From: Nemania diffusa
Lineage: Eukaryota > Ascomycota > Sordariomycetes > Xylariales > Xylariaceae
DNA: 64,000 bases
Reading direction: 5' to 3'
Assembly (NCBI GenBank): GCA_038501195.1
Contig: JBBPUQ010000003.1
Location: forward strand, 1,938,501-2,002,500
In this document: positions 31,974-44,809 of the stretch, one piece after another
Layout: every line of letters starts with the position of its first letter
How positions within the stretch are numbered: position 1 is the stretch's first letter
Notes under the pieces: generated by a model
What the model was told of the DNA's origin: nothing
Databases searched by the model: none
What the model saw: only the letters and a program-made list of their open reading frames with translations
Program-made: the position numbers and the translations under genes

Positions 31974-33102
31974 GAGCTCATGCCACGTTCCTTATCATTA
32001 GTTCTTTGTAAATGCTCACATATATTACGGAAACTGGCGAGTTAGGTCGCTCGGTTTCTAGATTATAGAGTTTAGATTGTATAGAGTCACCTCACCACCA
32101 AATACACATTACCTGTACCTTAAGTTGGTACTAAGACGCCTATATTTACCATGGCCTCATACTAAAGCACGTCTGCACATCTATAGCCACTTTATACTTA
32201 GTCTTCTTAAGATGCACCAATTAAGCATCATCTAACTACCTGCACTCGATACAAACCCAAGACCACCTATATTCTACTAGTGAGAGTTTAGAAAAAAGCC
32301 CAACCGCTAGTATAGCCTCAAATAGATGTTCTGGTGGCTCTGATTTTGTGTGATAGTCCTGCTACTTACGTAGAAGCAGTCCACTATTCACGTCTCGTAT
32401 TTGCCTTGTCGTTTATAATTATAGTCACTTCAGTAAGTAGGACTAATAAGCAGGTAGCAGCGTATAGATAGATTAGAGGATTAAGCTTTGAAGCGCTAGT
32501 CTCGTCGACTTTTTTTATATAACATGTATAGTTGATTATCTATGTAAAGCGAGAAAACCGAAGAAATTACCAGGTAGGTATGTCCCTATACGCAGTACTT
32601 ACCGATATCATGACAGCGAACATTATGCCACGTTAGTCGACGTACGCCCGAGGATAGCATCTAAGTTTATACTACTTACAAACTTCATATCATGAGAGAC
32701 TTTACGAGCTAGGTATTTAAGGACCCGCATGCCAAAGGATGCAGATATCATGGATATATTATAGGAATACAGTGGTAAGAAAAACCCATAATCCAACAAG
32801 AGCATCCCCCCACCAGCCTTGGCAATTTGCATGCGAAGCATTTTAATCCAGGTTCCGCCTCTATGTTATGATAGCGCCTCATGTCCCTTCTATGAATTGC
32901 GTGTACATGTGTACATATTTCATCTAGTACATACAACACGAACCCCTCGCATCTGCATGTGGGATGGCTGGATTGTGTTTTTAACTGTAATTCCGTTGGC
33001 GCGACCCTTCAGCGACTCGCCCGTGAATTGGTTAGCAAGGCTGGCATTCTTGCTACTGTTGAGTTTTCCCTTAGGAGAGATCTAGAATTGGTGTTCTATG
33101 GT
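31974..33102. other. AT-rich convergent intergenic region
   Basis: Lies between the GNAT gene (+) and the NADH dehydrogenase gene (-). AT-rich with many short ORFs but no recognisable protein; it could include decayed repeats. Confidence 0.4.
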
Positions 33103-34978
33103 CTACTCTCGGGAGACATCGCGACCATACAGCTTGGCCTTGATCCAGTCAAAGGCCACGAGGACACGATTGCGTGCTAAAAGTTGTTAGCATAGTACTT
33201 AATGATGAACATGTTAATAGACTTACTGCTGAAGCACATGCTCAAGTAGGCGCTTCTCCAGAAGAAGTACATCAGCCCGCCACCAAAAGCCAAATTGCCG
33301 TTCAACCAGGCAATATCAGCGACTGCCTTTTCGCTGCCAATGTAAGCCAGGCTACCTTGGTGCGAGTAGTTGAAAGGATTGACGTCCTTGACACGGCGGA
33401 GCTTCTTCTCAAGGCCTTCAATCTCTGCTGTGATCTCGGCCACATTACCAGGCTTAAGGTTTAGGTTTGAGCTAAGCTCTTGAACTCGGCTCTCGAGAGC
33501 CTCAGTCTGAGCCATGTTGTTGAATAATCGCGCTAGGAACCCGCCTTCTTGTGCGGCAACCTGTGCCGTGGGGGCATATCCAGCGACAGCGCAATCACCG
33601 ATGGCCCAGATATCGCGTGCTCCCTGAACGACGAGATACTCGTTCACAGCCAGGCCACGTCTCGAGTCCTTTTGGGCGGGAATTTGAGACATAAGATCCT
33701 TGATTACTGGGCGGATTGCATTGCCGGTGGCCCAAACCAGGAGGCCATAGGGAATAGTGATCATGGACTTGCTGCCATCTGGATTGGTAACCTGAGCCTC
33801 AACTGTCTTGTCTGTAACCTTCTTAACCATTGTCTTCGTCTTGATTTCAATGTGTTCTTCCTTGAACGTGCTTTCGGTGTAGTCAATGAGTTGCTTAGAG
33901 AACATGGGCAGGACGGTAGGCAAAGCCTCGATCAGAGTAACCTTGAAACGGGGCGAGATTTCGGGGATTAGCTTCTTGATATCCTCGTCAAAGAAGTCGC
34001 GTAGCTCGCCGGCAAATTCAACACCGGTAGGGCCACCGCCGACAACGACCATGTGGAGCAGACGATCAATTTCGGAAGAGTCTTGGTCCTTGAAAGCGGC
34101 GGTTTCCACGCAGTCCATGATCTTGGTTCGAATGGCCTGGGCATCACGGATTTCCTTTAGAAAGCAACTGTGTTCGCGAACACCGGGGATGCCGAAGGTG
34201 GCATTCTCAGCGCCCACGCCAATAACGAGCATATCGTAGGGGACCTCGGTCTCATTGACAGTGCCTTTGATGTCGCTGTTGTCGGAGATCTTAATAACCT
34301 TTCTCTCATAGTCGATCTTGGTGGCCTCGGCTTCGTAAAACTTAACGGCGGCCTTCTTCTGACGCAGGATTTGGCGGACGGGTTCCATGATAGAGCGGTG
34401 CTCGATGTTTCCGGTAGTACATGATGGTAGTAGAGGCGTGAACAGGAAGTAGTTGCGGGGAGAGATGACAATGACGTTGTAGTTGGCAGTATCGAGCTTC
34501 TTGAGCAGAGAGACAGAACCCCAACCGGTACCTACGAAATGCGACGCCCCCGGTTAGCCGTGACAAGATCTGGGAGGCAGATAGACTGTAACTCACCCAA
34601 GATAACTAGAGTCTTCTTCTGGGGATCCGGAGTGAGTTGATCGCCCGGGTGGCGATCCTGGTAGCCATCGTAGATAGCGGCGCCGATACCGAAGAACAGG
34701 GAGAGATAGGTGGCGCGCCACAGCCATTTGAAGGTAGTCCGGATCTTGCCGGGCTTCTTCTTTGGGGCGGGCGCAGCAGCAGCAGCATAGGTCCTTGCGA
34801 ATTGGCGAGCGGCAAGATGGGCAGAGGTCGAGAGGGCGGGAGGAGGCGATGCGAGAAGCGGTCGCGACGCAAATGACGTGGTCGTCGCAAAATTGGAAAA
34901 CGGGCGGACAGCTTCGGCTACGGACAGCCGTGTTGCTGCCGCGCCGAAGCGAGTCAGGGCCCTCGAAGAAGACGCCAT
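33103..34978 (-). CDS. Alternative (type II) NADH dehydrogenase, external type
   Basis: Exons 34978..34597, 34531..33227 and 33176..33103 give 586 aa; both introns are phase 1. The first ~75 residues are Ala/Arg/Ser-rich with a mitochondrial presequence character. One hydrophobic segment follows (WLWRATYLSLFFGIGAAIYDGY). The FAD-binding Rossmann motif is LVILGTGWGSVSLLKKL (about 124-140), followed by SPRNYFLFTPLLPS. The NAD(P)H-binding motif is MVVVGGGPTGVEFAGEL, and DIWAIGDCA plus QVAAQEGGFLARL mark the second FAD contact. The C-terminal amphipathic segment (FFWRSAYLSMCFS then RNRVLVAFDWIKAKLYGRD) is the membrane-anchoring end. The enzyme oxidises NADH to reduce ubiquinone without proton pumping. 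The transmembrane N terminus favours the external NDE type over NDI1. No EF-hand insertion is seen, unlike the Ca2+-binding NDE1 of Neurospora. Confidence 0.94.
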
Positions 34979-37491
34979 TGATGCTCCCGCAAGAGTTGCA
35001 ATGGGTGGCTGCGACGAATCGAGGCCGACAAGCAGGAGGATGTCAGCTTAAAAATACTGAGGCGGAGAAGAAAGGATACAAAGAAAATTGACGTGCTCTG
35101 CTTGATTGAGTGGGTTTTGAATACCCAGAGTTACTGTGGTCAACGCTACCGACCGTAGTGCACGCTAGAGACGCACTGTAGTGGAGCGACAAGCCCCCCC
35201 GGCCTACAATTCCGGTCGTGCGGATGGATTGATAGCTCGTGGCCCATTCTTCTTAACCAATTATAGCGCAGTTACTGTACTGTATGATCTACAGAAAAGC
35301 TTCATAGTCGGTCAGCTCTACATTTAAGACATGCTGTACCTACTGCAGTTGAATTTTGCTAAGCACTTAACTACGCATATATATACGAATATTTCCCTCT
35401 TTACTACCTACCTACCTAGTGGAGGTAGGTAAACACAGCAGAATTTATTTGGGCGAAAGTCAACTAGATAACTACAATACGAACAGTTTATACCCACGTA
35501 GCCGGCCTACATACATAGTATGGCATCTATGCTGTACACTCTGACTTCGGGAACTCGGGATTTGCTCGCTGTTTTTTAGGTCTAAAACGGTCTTCGCAGC
35601 TTACACTGCCTAGATACGACCTACGAGCTGACTATGTGCCTGAGATATATTCTTTCTTAATCGATCAATTGGAGCGCGGTTTGAAGCTGACAGCCAAGCA
35701 AGCACAGAGCCGCGCCAAGGGACAGATGACCATTGTGAAATCGACCTGAAAATATCTCATGGCATTAGCTTTTGCTCGCTATCTATTCAAGCGGTACCCC
35801 ACAAAAGTAGAGACCTACATTCCAGATAAGCATGAGACCTCCAGGGGTTCTGTTATGAGACTTGTGAAAATTTATCCTGTGCTCAAAATATCTCATTCGT
35901 GACACATTAGTTCGTTATCACGTGGAGGTGACCATCTTCCTTATCTAGTACTGCGTACTTTATACAGCCGTCAAATATAGTCGGTAAGTTAGTTCATATA
36001 GTCTAGAGAAGAATAGTCGAACAGGATTTCTTATAACCACATTCAACCTCCCAGTCTTTAATAGTGTCCGTGGTTCCAAATACGATCTCCTCGGTACGAG
36101 TTAAAATGGCTTTATTCCCCTTCTACGCATAAGGAGGTAGTGAGCAAACAGTAGTAAAAAATTAGGCAGCTTGCATTAGCGCCGGTGGAAGTATGTAACA
36201 CAGGCCGCGCTGTCTTGTTCTGAAGGCGGTTTTATGTCCTAACTCGGGCCCGGGATGGGCGCCTGGTTACCGGGACCATCACATGTGCTTCAGCATAGGA
36301 GAATCGATACTGTCATCGTAGTATTCCGTGAACCCTCGGTTGATCGACTCTAGGTCGTCATTGGCTTCCCTAAGATTCCCTTATAATACATACTTATGTA
36401 GATAAATGGTCATCTGGCTTGCAGCCGTTGTCGGTTCCATTCAATGCTACTGACTGTCTACGACTTGGCAATATCGGAATATTTAGGGCTGGATTCTGAC
36501 AAGCCGTCTCCGCTAGACGTTTACGTCTGGGGTTCCGGGGTACAGTCGGATGGATGGACGCCATAAAGCCTACGAGAAGAGCATAGTGTCGACATGGCTA
36601 ATACATTACCTGGACAACTAGCTCAGCCCAGTCCATGTGGCCGAGTTTGATCGCTAATATTACGGTCAAAGAAGCGCTTTTGCTGGCCAGGCCCGTTTAG
36701 CTTATCGCTAGGTAGCAAGGCTTGTAAAGTAGAACGCTTATCACAACACTATTTTATTTCTTTTCTATCGTAGTGAGCATTTCATAAACAAGTACATACC
36801 TATTTAAAACCTTAGCATCATATACAATACTTCTTTCCCTAGGTTCGCTTTATAACAATGATTGATTACAACACAGGCGAGAACCATGGACCCCGAGTGT
36901 TCGCTTGATAGCAACGAGGAACACGATGCCACGTTTAGCATCCCAAAATCCTCCGGCCTATGTTCTATGTCTGGCTAAATAGAGGAGAAAGAGCATATTA
37001 GCTACTTCATTTATTTTCTCAACCTCTTCCCTCCCTCGACCTTAGCTTGATACCATCTAGATCATTTGTTTGCCTAGAAGTGTTACAACCTAGGCCTATT
37101 CTTAGGATGAAGCTTAATTTTTAGCCATTCGATGCCTGGTTAACGAAGGGTAACCCCCAATCCGTAGCAGCCTTGACCCCGAAGCTCTAGAACCGGCATT
37201 CGTTCGTCTCCCTCCAAGCAGCGACGAAAACACGTATACCCATAGGACAGAATTTAGAACGAGACGATTCTCGAAGTACGCACAGCCGGACGCCCAAACC
37301 CCGGATATGCAATGAAAAAAGGACCAGGAACCAGATATTTAGTAATCTGAAAACAAATGTAATTTATCGCTCGATTTTCGTGGCCTTGAATATCGACCAT
37401 ATCATAGATAGTACACCCGGATGTCGTAATCGTAATACCAGACTCCAGGACATAAACTTATACACGCACAGCCGCCTTATCAAAACAATGA
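34979..37491. other. Long gene-free region upstream of the NADH dehydrogenase
   Basis: About 2.5 kb containing the NADH dehydrogenase promoter at the left and the DRS2 3' end at the right. CTACCTACCTACCTAGTGGAGGTAGG lies at about 35404-35429. The rest is moderately AT-rich with no ORF resembling a protein. It may hold a heavily decayed element, but none can be named. Confidence 0.45.
35404..35430. repeat. TACCTACCTACCTAG..GGAGGTAGGTAA inverted motif
   Basis: Two complementary arms (CCTACCTACC and GGTAGGTA) separated by about six bases can form a small hairpin. Another member of the dispersed TAGGTA family. Confidence 0.6.
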
Positions 37492-40400
37492 CTACCTGCC
37501 TTGAGGCGCAGTCGACGCTGGCATTTCTCCGTATCTTCCTCTGCCCTTTGTCGTGTCGTAAGCGTTGATGACACGTGTTTGACTTTCGTCGGCCTGCGAG
37601 AAGGCGTACCCGCGCTGTTTTCGCATTCGCTGCACTTGGCGAACCTTTCGAATCGCCTTTTGAAATTGTTCCATCCTGTTTCCATGTTTAGTAAATAAAC
37701 CAGTGCGTTCTGACGAGAGACATGTGGGGAGTGTTTGAATTACCTTGGGCGATAGTCTTGAATGTTGTACTTCTGGATCTCCTGGATGTGATGGTAGCTT
37801 CGTGGATAATACATCCTCCTTACGTACTTCCAAGCCACATCCCGGATGAGGCACGCAAGTGGTAGGAATACTGTCTGGATATAGAAGGTTGGGCTTGTGA
37901 AAAGCACAGGTACAATCCCATGCAACTCGGTTGAAACATTTACCATCGGAGCAACAACGCCGTAGGCCGCGATGAAAGCGAACCAGATCGCCATGCTACC
38001 CGGTATAGCTATGACATGATACTTTGTCCAATTACTTGTGACCAACGCGGCCTTGCCCAATACAGTTGCTAGAACGGAGGCATATAAACTCGTACCCCAG
38101 AGCCAGTGGCCTCCAATTGTACCGTCGCGGAGAACGCCATCGCCGTACCATATAAGTTCGGAGAAAATATACAGAATAAGTGAATGATAAAAGGCATTTG
38201 CAATCCAGGCAGCAAAGGTCTTGATTTTGAAGAATTCGTTGCGTTGGCCCGCGGTGTACAACTGCGGGTACCGATCAAGCAAACGGGCCGATACGTATTG
38301 ATCTAAAATACCAATTGCAAGAGGCGGCAAGACTGTGAAGAAGACATTATAGAAGGACAGCATCCAGGATTCGTAGATAATTTCGCCGGAGAACACGTTT
38401 TGGAATGCATACTGGAAGCAGTTAGTTATGCTCAGAGATGGTTTAAATATAAACTGACCCAAAATTGCGTCTGGTAGAGGGCAATATTTTTGTAAAAAGA
38501 AAAGAGGATCGTCTTGCTGATACGGTGATAACTCCAGGCCCCGTGCACCAATGTGAGCTTGCGAAGGAACCGAAACTGAGCTATTGAAACATCCGCGGAC
38601 CGAGCTGCTTGAAGGCCCTCGACACCCGAAATACCTACACCGATATGGGCGGCCTGGATCATGGATACGTCGTTCGCCCCATCGCCAATAGCAAGGAGGA
38701 TCTCGTCTGAAAATTTCTTGACCAGCTTAACAACCAAAGCCTTCTGAAGTGGAGATACACGACAGCAAATGACAGCCTTACACATGACAGCGAGGTCATA
38801 AAACAATTTCTCCAATTCTGGTTCTAGGGCGTAAGTGAGAGATTTGCCGTCGATGACGAGGGCTAGTGTATCCATCTCAATTGACCCCTCGGCATTATTC
38901 CTGATAGCTTCTAACTTCTTTTGGATGTTTTGGCGCGTGGCCATGGCATCTTCCTCGTTAACGATGAGGAGCATCATGTCTTCGCTCAACAGTTTCGAAC
39001 TCATACCAATATTAATCGCAGTTTCTTGTCGATCTCCAGTTAACACCCACACCTTGATATTGGCTTCTTGTAAGGTATGAATGGTTTCTGGCACACCGTC
39101 TTGTAGTTTATCCTCAATGGCAGTGGCGCCTAGCAGGTATAGATCGTGCTCAATGATTTCAGCCGCCTTGTCGAGCTCATCAGCCCGATTTCCACCTACA
39201 GTGGTTTGGGCTTTCTCGAACATGGCTTGCCACTCCTGGTACTCTTGTTCAGGGACCTCGCGCATGGCCAGGCAGAGAGTCCGTAAACCCTCAGCCGCAT
39301 ATTCTTCTAGGTGTAAGAGGGTCTGCTCAACGTGTGGGTTGTCATCATTGAGACGTTCTAGGATAACGGTATCGGCACCCTTGCAATACAACCGAATTTT
39401 CCCGTCGGGACATCGATAAATGGCGGACATGCGCTTTCTCGTCGAATTGAACTCACACACGGCTAGGAGTTCGTATTGTAGCTCCTCACCACCCACTTCG
39501 ATCAGAACAGTACGAGGTTTACGAGCAATGAAGGTATACCCCATACTTACCGCGCCCTGGACGAGAGCGCCTTCATCAGGAGAAGCAGCTTGATACTTGA
39601 TCTTGCCGCCGTTCTTTTCATCTCGCTCTGGAATAACGGTATGACAGGTGGCTAGAAGGGCTAAAAAGTGATGAATGGCCTCAGACGTCTCGTGGGATTT
39701 GAGGTTCTCTTCAAGTTGCTTGAAATCGTGAATTCCCACTGACATACCATCTTGAACAGTCGCTCGCCGATCCTCGGGAACTTCTTCCGCATACTGGATA
39801 CCACCAATGGAGCACTGTTTGAACTCCATCATATTACACGTTAGAGTACCCGTCTTATCGGAGAAGACAAACCCGACCATGCCTAGTTCCTCTACCAAAC
39901 TTGATGTCCGGCAATTTGCTGGGGTATTTGTTTGGTCGTAGTAAATGTCAAGATCATCGTTAATGAGGATGGCGTGCCAATATTTAACGAGTTCTACTGT
40001 TACGAAGAGTGAGATAGGAACCAGAGCCGAGAACAGGACCCAGTATGTGACCAGATCTTTGAAGATAGCCTGGACAACTTTGCCAGCACCATTCAGCTCG
40101 TCCAAATCTAGGTAGGACACTGAATCGTTTGACACAGCACGGTATACTAGGTCTCCAACGGTACATATTGTACTAAGAATCAAGAGCAGGCCAATCAAGG
40201 CAAGTACGAGCTTATTGAGTTGTCGCTCAACTTTCGTCCGTTTGATCGGGGTGGCGGTTGCATTGCGCATCAACTTCGTCTCGTGACCCGTAAAGACAAC
40301 TATGCCATGTATCCAAGGGGTGTTTCGGAGTGTAGCGCCTCGGAGTAATAGTTGTTCGGGATTCAGTGGTAGCTCTTTCTCACCACCACCAGCCTGCATA

Positions 40401-41671
40401 GTTAATGTTGCCTCGTAAGTGTAGAGGCTACTGTTAGGCTGTTCTGACCGAACTCTACCTCCTAACCTACTCAACTCAGCAGGGCTGACGAGTGCTGATG
40501 TCTCGGGGAGACCCTGTTTAATTTTGAGATTCGTTTCACCGTCGAGGTTGGCTGTCTCAATGTAACATAAGCCTTCGGGTTCAGAACTTGCAAGTAGTAC
40601 CAAATCGGCGGGAAACGGCTCCTCGGACTCGACCCGCACGATATCTCCTACTGCTACGTTGATCCATCTCGTATCTTCGAAATTTGAGCCTCTAAGGACC
40701 CTGGCTTTCGAGTTGTTGAGAGCGCTATCTGCCTGTTTTCTCCTATAGTCTTCGACGAGCTCCTTGGCAGCAGAAATGAGCAGAACTACAAGGAGAGGGC
40801 CGATGGTAGTATATTGATTGGTCGGTGATAGCCCGGGGATTTGTTGCAATGCCGCTGTGAATAAGAAAAAGACATTCGCGAATTTAGAGAATTGTTCGAT
40901 CAAGAACTTTGGCAAGAAGGTCGCAACGTTATATTTGGCGGTAGAGACGTGATTGTCGACATACTTGTTGACCAAATTTGCAGGTGGATTATTGAGATGT
41001 ATGATCCGAGGTCCTAGTGTTGAAGGATCTGGCTTGCCGCTTCCAAATCCGAATTTGAAGTTCTTCAACTCAAACTTCTTACTTTGTTTTGCTTGGCGAG
41101 AGGTTCCCGACGAATCCGTCCGTTCATGCCTGGCATCCGTAAGGGGAAGGTCCATTTCGGAATAGCCTTGTCCCATCCCCAGCATTTTCTTTGCCCTTCC
41201 CATGAAGCCGCCACCAAGCCCTAGTACACTGTTGCGATTCCGGGCATTCTCGCGGCGTATTTGGTCGCCGCCGCTTACCGAACCTCCGCCGTGTTGATAG
41301 TAAGACTGGTCGTCGTCAGGGTAATCGTCGAAATCGTCGGCATATCTCCGATAATTGTTTAAATCAGAGGTCTGGCTGTATTGTCTGTCGTTCTCGACTA
41401 CGTAGGGCGGTCGAGGGCCTGAAGGTTGAGCGCCGACAGCAGGATTTTTCACGCTCGGGTGTGTTGTTTGGCCTGCACCTATGAAATCATCGTAGGAGAC
41501 TGACTGGCGTGAAGGGAACTCGCCACCAGGGTGGTTGGTATTATAGGAACGAAGCAGCTCATCATCATTCACAGGAGCGCGTTGTCCACCATAGGTCGGC
41601 TGGTCATCGAGATCGAGAAGGAGGTCATTTTTGGGGCTGGAGGAGCCTCCGAGAGGCGCCCTTCCCGCCAT
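37492..41671 (-). CDS. drs2: P4-ATPase phospholipid flippase, DRS2 type
   Basis: Three exons: 41671..38459, 38411..37744 and 37675..37492, giving 1354 aa. The introns are 47 nt (GTCAGT..CCAG) and 68 nt (GTAATT..ACAG). A ~230-residue disordered N terminus is followed by RIIHLNNP, NHVSTAKYNVATFLPKFLIEQF and the P4 hallmarks: actuator motif DGETNLK, phosphorylation site DKTGT (D605), nucleotide-domain KGADTVILERL, and GDGANDVSMIQAAHIGVGISG. The last exons encode TM5-TM10 and the C-terminal regulatory region: DYRPRMEQFQKAIRKVRQ, then KQRGYAFSQADES, the GYAFS autoinhibitory motif of Drs2. Drs2 flips phosphatidylserine and phosphatidylethanolamine at the trans-Golgi with a Cdc50 partner. Domain order and tail make this a confident call. 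Confidence 0.96.
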
Positions 41672-41825
41672 GTCGCAAGGGGATAGAGAAGCTTACACAG
41701 GGAGGAGAATCGGAGACATGGGAAACTCGGAAGGGAGCAGGGCGTTTTTAGGGGAGGACGGGGTGTTGGATTGACTCAGTTTCTTGGACGCTGGTTCCAG
41801 GCGATGGTTCGAGCAAGAATGTATC

Positions 41826-41871
41826 TAGATGGCAGATGGCAGAGGCCGGATGGCGAATGGCGGATGGCAGG
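41826..41871. repeat. GATGGC(A/G) imperfect minisatellite
   Basis: Consecutive AGATGGC, AGATGGC, GGATGGC, GAATGGC and GGATGGC units about 160 bp upstream of the DRS2 start codon. It lies within the predicted leader or promoter. Confidence 0.7.
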
Positions 41872-42397
41872 TCAGATTGTAATGAGCGGAAGGTGTCGCA
41901 AGAAGGCCAAGCTACGATGGCTGTGTCAAGGAAAAAAGATGGCTGCATGCAATACGAGATGCCCTGGGCCCGCAGGTATGAGAATCGCAGTACAGTAGGT
42001 ATGCGTAGAATTAAGCAGCCTAAATGGGACTGGGCTGGATCTGGTGGGTTTCTTAGGTTTGGTATTCTGTACTGCAGATTGGGTGCTCACAATGAAGACC
42101 AGATATGACGCAGCAGAAGGTATTAGGGGCGTGGAACAAAACGACAAGGACTGATGATGCAAATGTCGGGTTGAAAACAGTGCAGTGTAGTCTCTTGAGT
42201 CGGAATGCAGGTGCAGAAGACAGGCAAGACGATGGACGGGTTCGACGGCAGGCCATACAGGATCCCTAGGTACAGAGTACTAAGTACCAATTTACAGTTA
42301 GATGATGCATGGCTGCTGATAGGTCACCCATTGGACGACGCGACGCAGGTTTGTTTCGTCAATCTACACAGCCTCCAAAATGTCCACTCCCTTAGGG

Positions 42398-42622
42398 TAC
42401 CTACCTACTACCACACACCGTACCGTACAGGATACAGAGTACAGAGGTAAGTACCTAACATACCTCTAGGTACCTACCAGTATATCTGAGGCCTTAAGCC
42501 TTAAGGTACCTAAGTAGGTATGTAGATGTAGGTACCTAATGTATGTACAGCTTCCAGCCCCATGATACAACGTGGACCTACATAGTAACTACAGTACCTA
42601 CCTACCTATGTAGGTATGTAAG
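42398..42622. repeat. Dense cluster of TAGGTACCTA palindromes
   Basis: Over ~225 bp the sequence repeatedly reads GGTACCTACC, GTAAGTACCTAAC, TCTAGGTACCTACC, AAGGTACCTAAGTAGG, GTAGGTACCTAATG and ACCTACCTACCTATGTAGG. The copies are not in register as a classical tandem array. They are interspersed palindromic units with KpnI-like GGTACC cores. Confidence 0.7.
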
Positions 42623-42814
42623 AGGTGCATGTGGATGGGTAGGCGTTGTCTAGGGGCCAAAGCATCTACAAAAAGGGAGACTAGAGCTGGGCAGCGGGCG
42701 GAATTTCACTTACATGCTGTTTAGAAGGAGACTTAGGTATCATCGTGGCTTGTTTTGCACTCTGCACAGGCCCCAAAGTCAGTGTTGGCCCCGCCTTACC
42801 CACCAGCATTTATC

Positions 42815-42890
42815 TACCTAAATAGGTACATGTACCTACCTAGGTAGGCACTTTAGTATTGTAGGTACCTAGGTAGGTACTTAGTAGATG
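42815..42890. repeat. Second cluster of TACCTAGGTA palindromes
   Basis: Contains TACCTAAATAGGTA, TGTACCTACCTAGGTAGG and GTAGGTACCTAGGTAGGTAC. These include perfect palindromes of 14 and more bases. It sits in gene-free DNA between DRS2 and the epoxide hydrolase gene. Confidence 0.7.
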
Positions 42891-43626
42891 ATATGTGACA
42901 GGACATAGTTGTTACCTCTATATTCTTCTTACCTACAGTATCTAGAGTATACTCCTCATCCTTAAAAGATGAGCATGTTAATCTAATTGCTTTAGGTGGC
43001 TAATTTATCTATAATGTAGTAGGATCCCCGGATGTTTCTTACTAGATAGTATCTAGATACTTCAAGTCAAATTGGAAAAGAAGCGGAGTGCTCGGCTCAG
43101 TATCCGAGTCGATCCCCGAGACGTCATGAGTGAGGCGCAATTCCCGCCATGGAATAAAGGCTGACGGGCCCCCGAATAGAATTATCCCGATAAGCAACAG
43201 TATATTGTAGGGAGTTTCCGCCCTAATCCTTCTTCCCGCAGGGATGCTGACACGATGTTAAAAGGATACGAGTACCTAGAATTGTGTACGATAAGTTAAA
43301 CGGCGATCATCGCCAGTTCTGCAGCAAGTATAAACCATTCACACTGGGCTTACACATTCGCAAATGATACTTTGTTCACAGTATCATCTTTTGAGCATTT
43401 CTAGAATGTACTCTCACCTTTAAACCTATCATTATTCAGGATAATGAATAATCACATACAGTAGATTTAGCATTTTCTTACTAAAAGCATGGATGCATTC
43501 GTTTTTTAAACTACATGTAGAATAGGGATTGTCTTTTTATCATGCGTTCATCATGTCCTAAAAAGAGCCCTTGCTATCGTCACCATGCTCATCATAGCAC
43601 ACTATTTCGTAATAGCCCCAGTCCCT

Positions 43627-44809
43627 TTACAAAGCCGCCTTAAGCTCGTCGCCGTAAACGCTCTTGATGAAGTCGCCAATGTGCTTATTCACTTCAAGAG
43701 GCTTCTGAATCATAGCCCAGTGCGAGCAATCCGTAAGAAGCTCCAACTTCAGACCCGCGGCAAAATACTGTTCCTGACCAGTCGCCATCCAGGGAGGCAA
43801 CGCGGCGTCCTTATCCGCCATGAGCAGCATGCCAGGCATGGGAAACTTGAAATTGGGATCGACTAGCTTCTCCTCATCCTCCGAGTTGAGTTCGCGAGTC
43901 CGGTACCAGTTACAGGGGCCGCGGAGACCGTGGCGGGAGAACTCCTGCACGTAGAAGTCGGTCATCTCCTTGCTCATCAGCGGGCTCTGCCCGATGCTGT
44001 CAATGTTTTCCTCCCTGACGCCAACGTCGACGGTGAAAACTTGTTTTCCCTCCGGCGTCACACCGCCGAATAGACCGTTAACGAAGCCTCGAATGCGCTC
44101 GGGTGACTTTGCTACGATTTCTTCCGCCCCGCCGTTTGAGAGTTGCAGCTGGTATCGGAAATTAGGCATCTTCTCGACTAACTCCGGGATAGTCATCCTG
44201 ACTGAAGACGGAGGTAAGAACGGTACGCAGATCGTAAAGACACAGCGGATCAGCTCAGGGTAGTACTGGGTTAGGCGCCTGGGTTCCTGTTAGCTCTGAA
44301 ATCAAGGCATATTAAGCATCAAGCCAAAGCAGACGCAACAAGCTGAGACGAAAGATGAAGCGCTTAGTCATAGATGGAAAAGGAGCTGTGTGGCTTACCA
44401 TACTAAGAGTGCACCCCAATCGTGTCCGCCCAGAATAATGGGCTGGTCAGTGACTTGTTTGATAATCTCAGCTATATGCGCCGTCATTTTTGTCATTCTA
44501 TATTCTTCAAAGGAATCTGGCGCATCAGTCTGCCCATAGCCTAGCATGTCCGGCACGACGACCTGCAGGTTTAGAGACAACAGGTAGGGCACCTGATTGC
44601 GCCATCCCATGCCGAGATCTGGCCTACAAATACCAGTGAGCTTCCGCATAACTGTCTAACGGGATACCACCATACCAGCCGTGGATAAGGAATATCGTAG
44701 CGAATGGCTTGCCATCGGGCTTTGCCAACATGTAGTGGTACCTGAAACCTCCCACTTCAGCGAATTTGTGCTCGACCCGCGGGTCATTAGGAGCTAGGGA
44801 ATCCAGCAT
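43627..44809 (-). CDS. Epoxide hydrolase-like alpha/beta hydrolase
   Basis: Three exons: 44809..44676, 44623..44399 and 44278..43627, giving 336 aa; both introns are phase 2. The oxyanion motif HGWP (43-46) is created across the first intron, followed by DLGMGWRNQVP. The nucleophile elbow GGHDWGA has Asp113 instead of Ser, which is diagnostic of epoxide hydrolases (and haloalkane dehalogenases). The cap domain includes NWYR (Y245, a likely epoxide-protonating Tyr). MLLMADKDAALPP supplies the charge-relay acid (D275 or D277), and CSHWAMIQKP the catalytic His306. The enzyme should open epoxides to diols through an Asp-ester intermediate. No signal peptide is seen. The physiological substrate is unknown. 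Complete catalytic residues suggest an active enzyme. Confidence 0.92.

Larger units (their letters stand above)
41672..43626. other. DRS2 upstream region dense in TAGGTACC motifs
   Basis: About 2 kb without a coding segment. It contains a GGATGGC minisatellite (41826-41871) and the two densest clusters of TACCTAGGTA-type motifs in the window (42398-42622 and 42815-42890). An AT-rich part follows towards the 3' end of the epoxide hydrolase gene. Confidence 0.55.
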
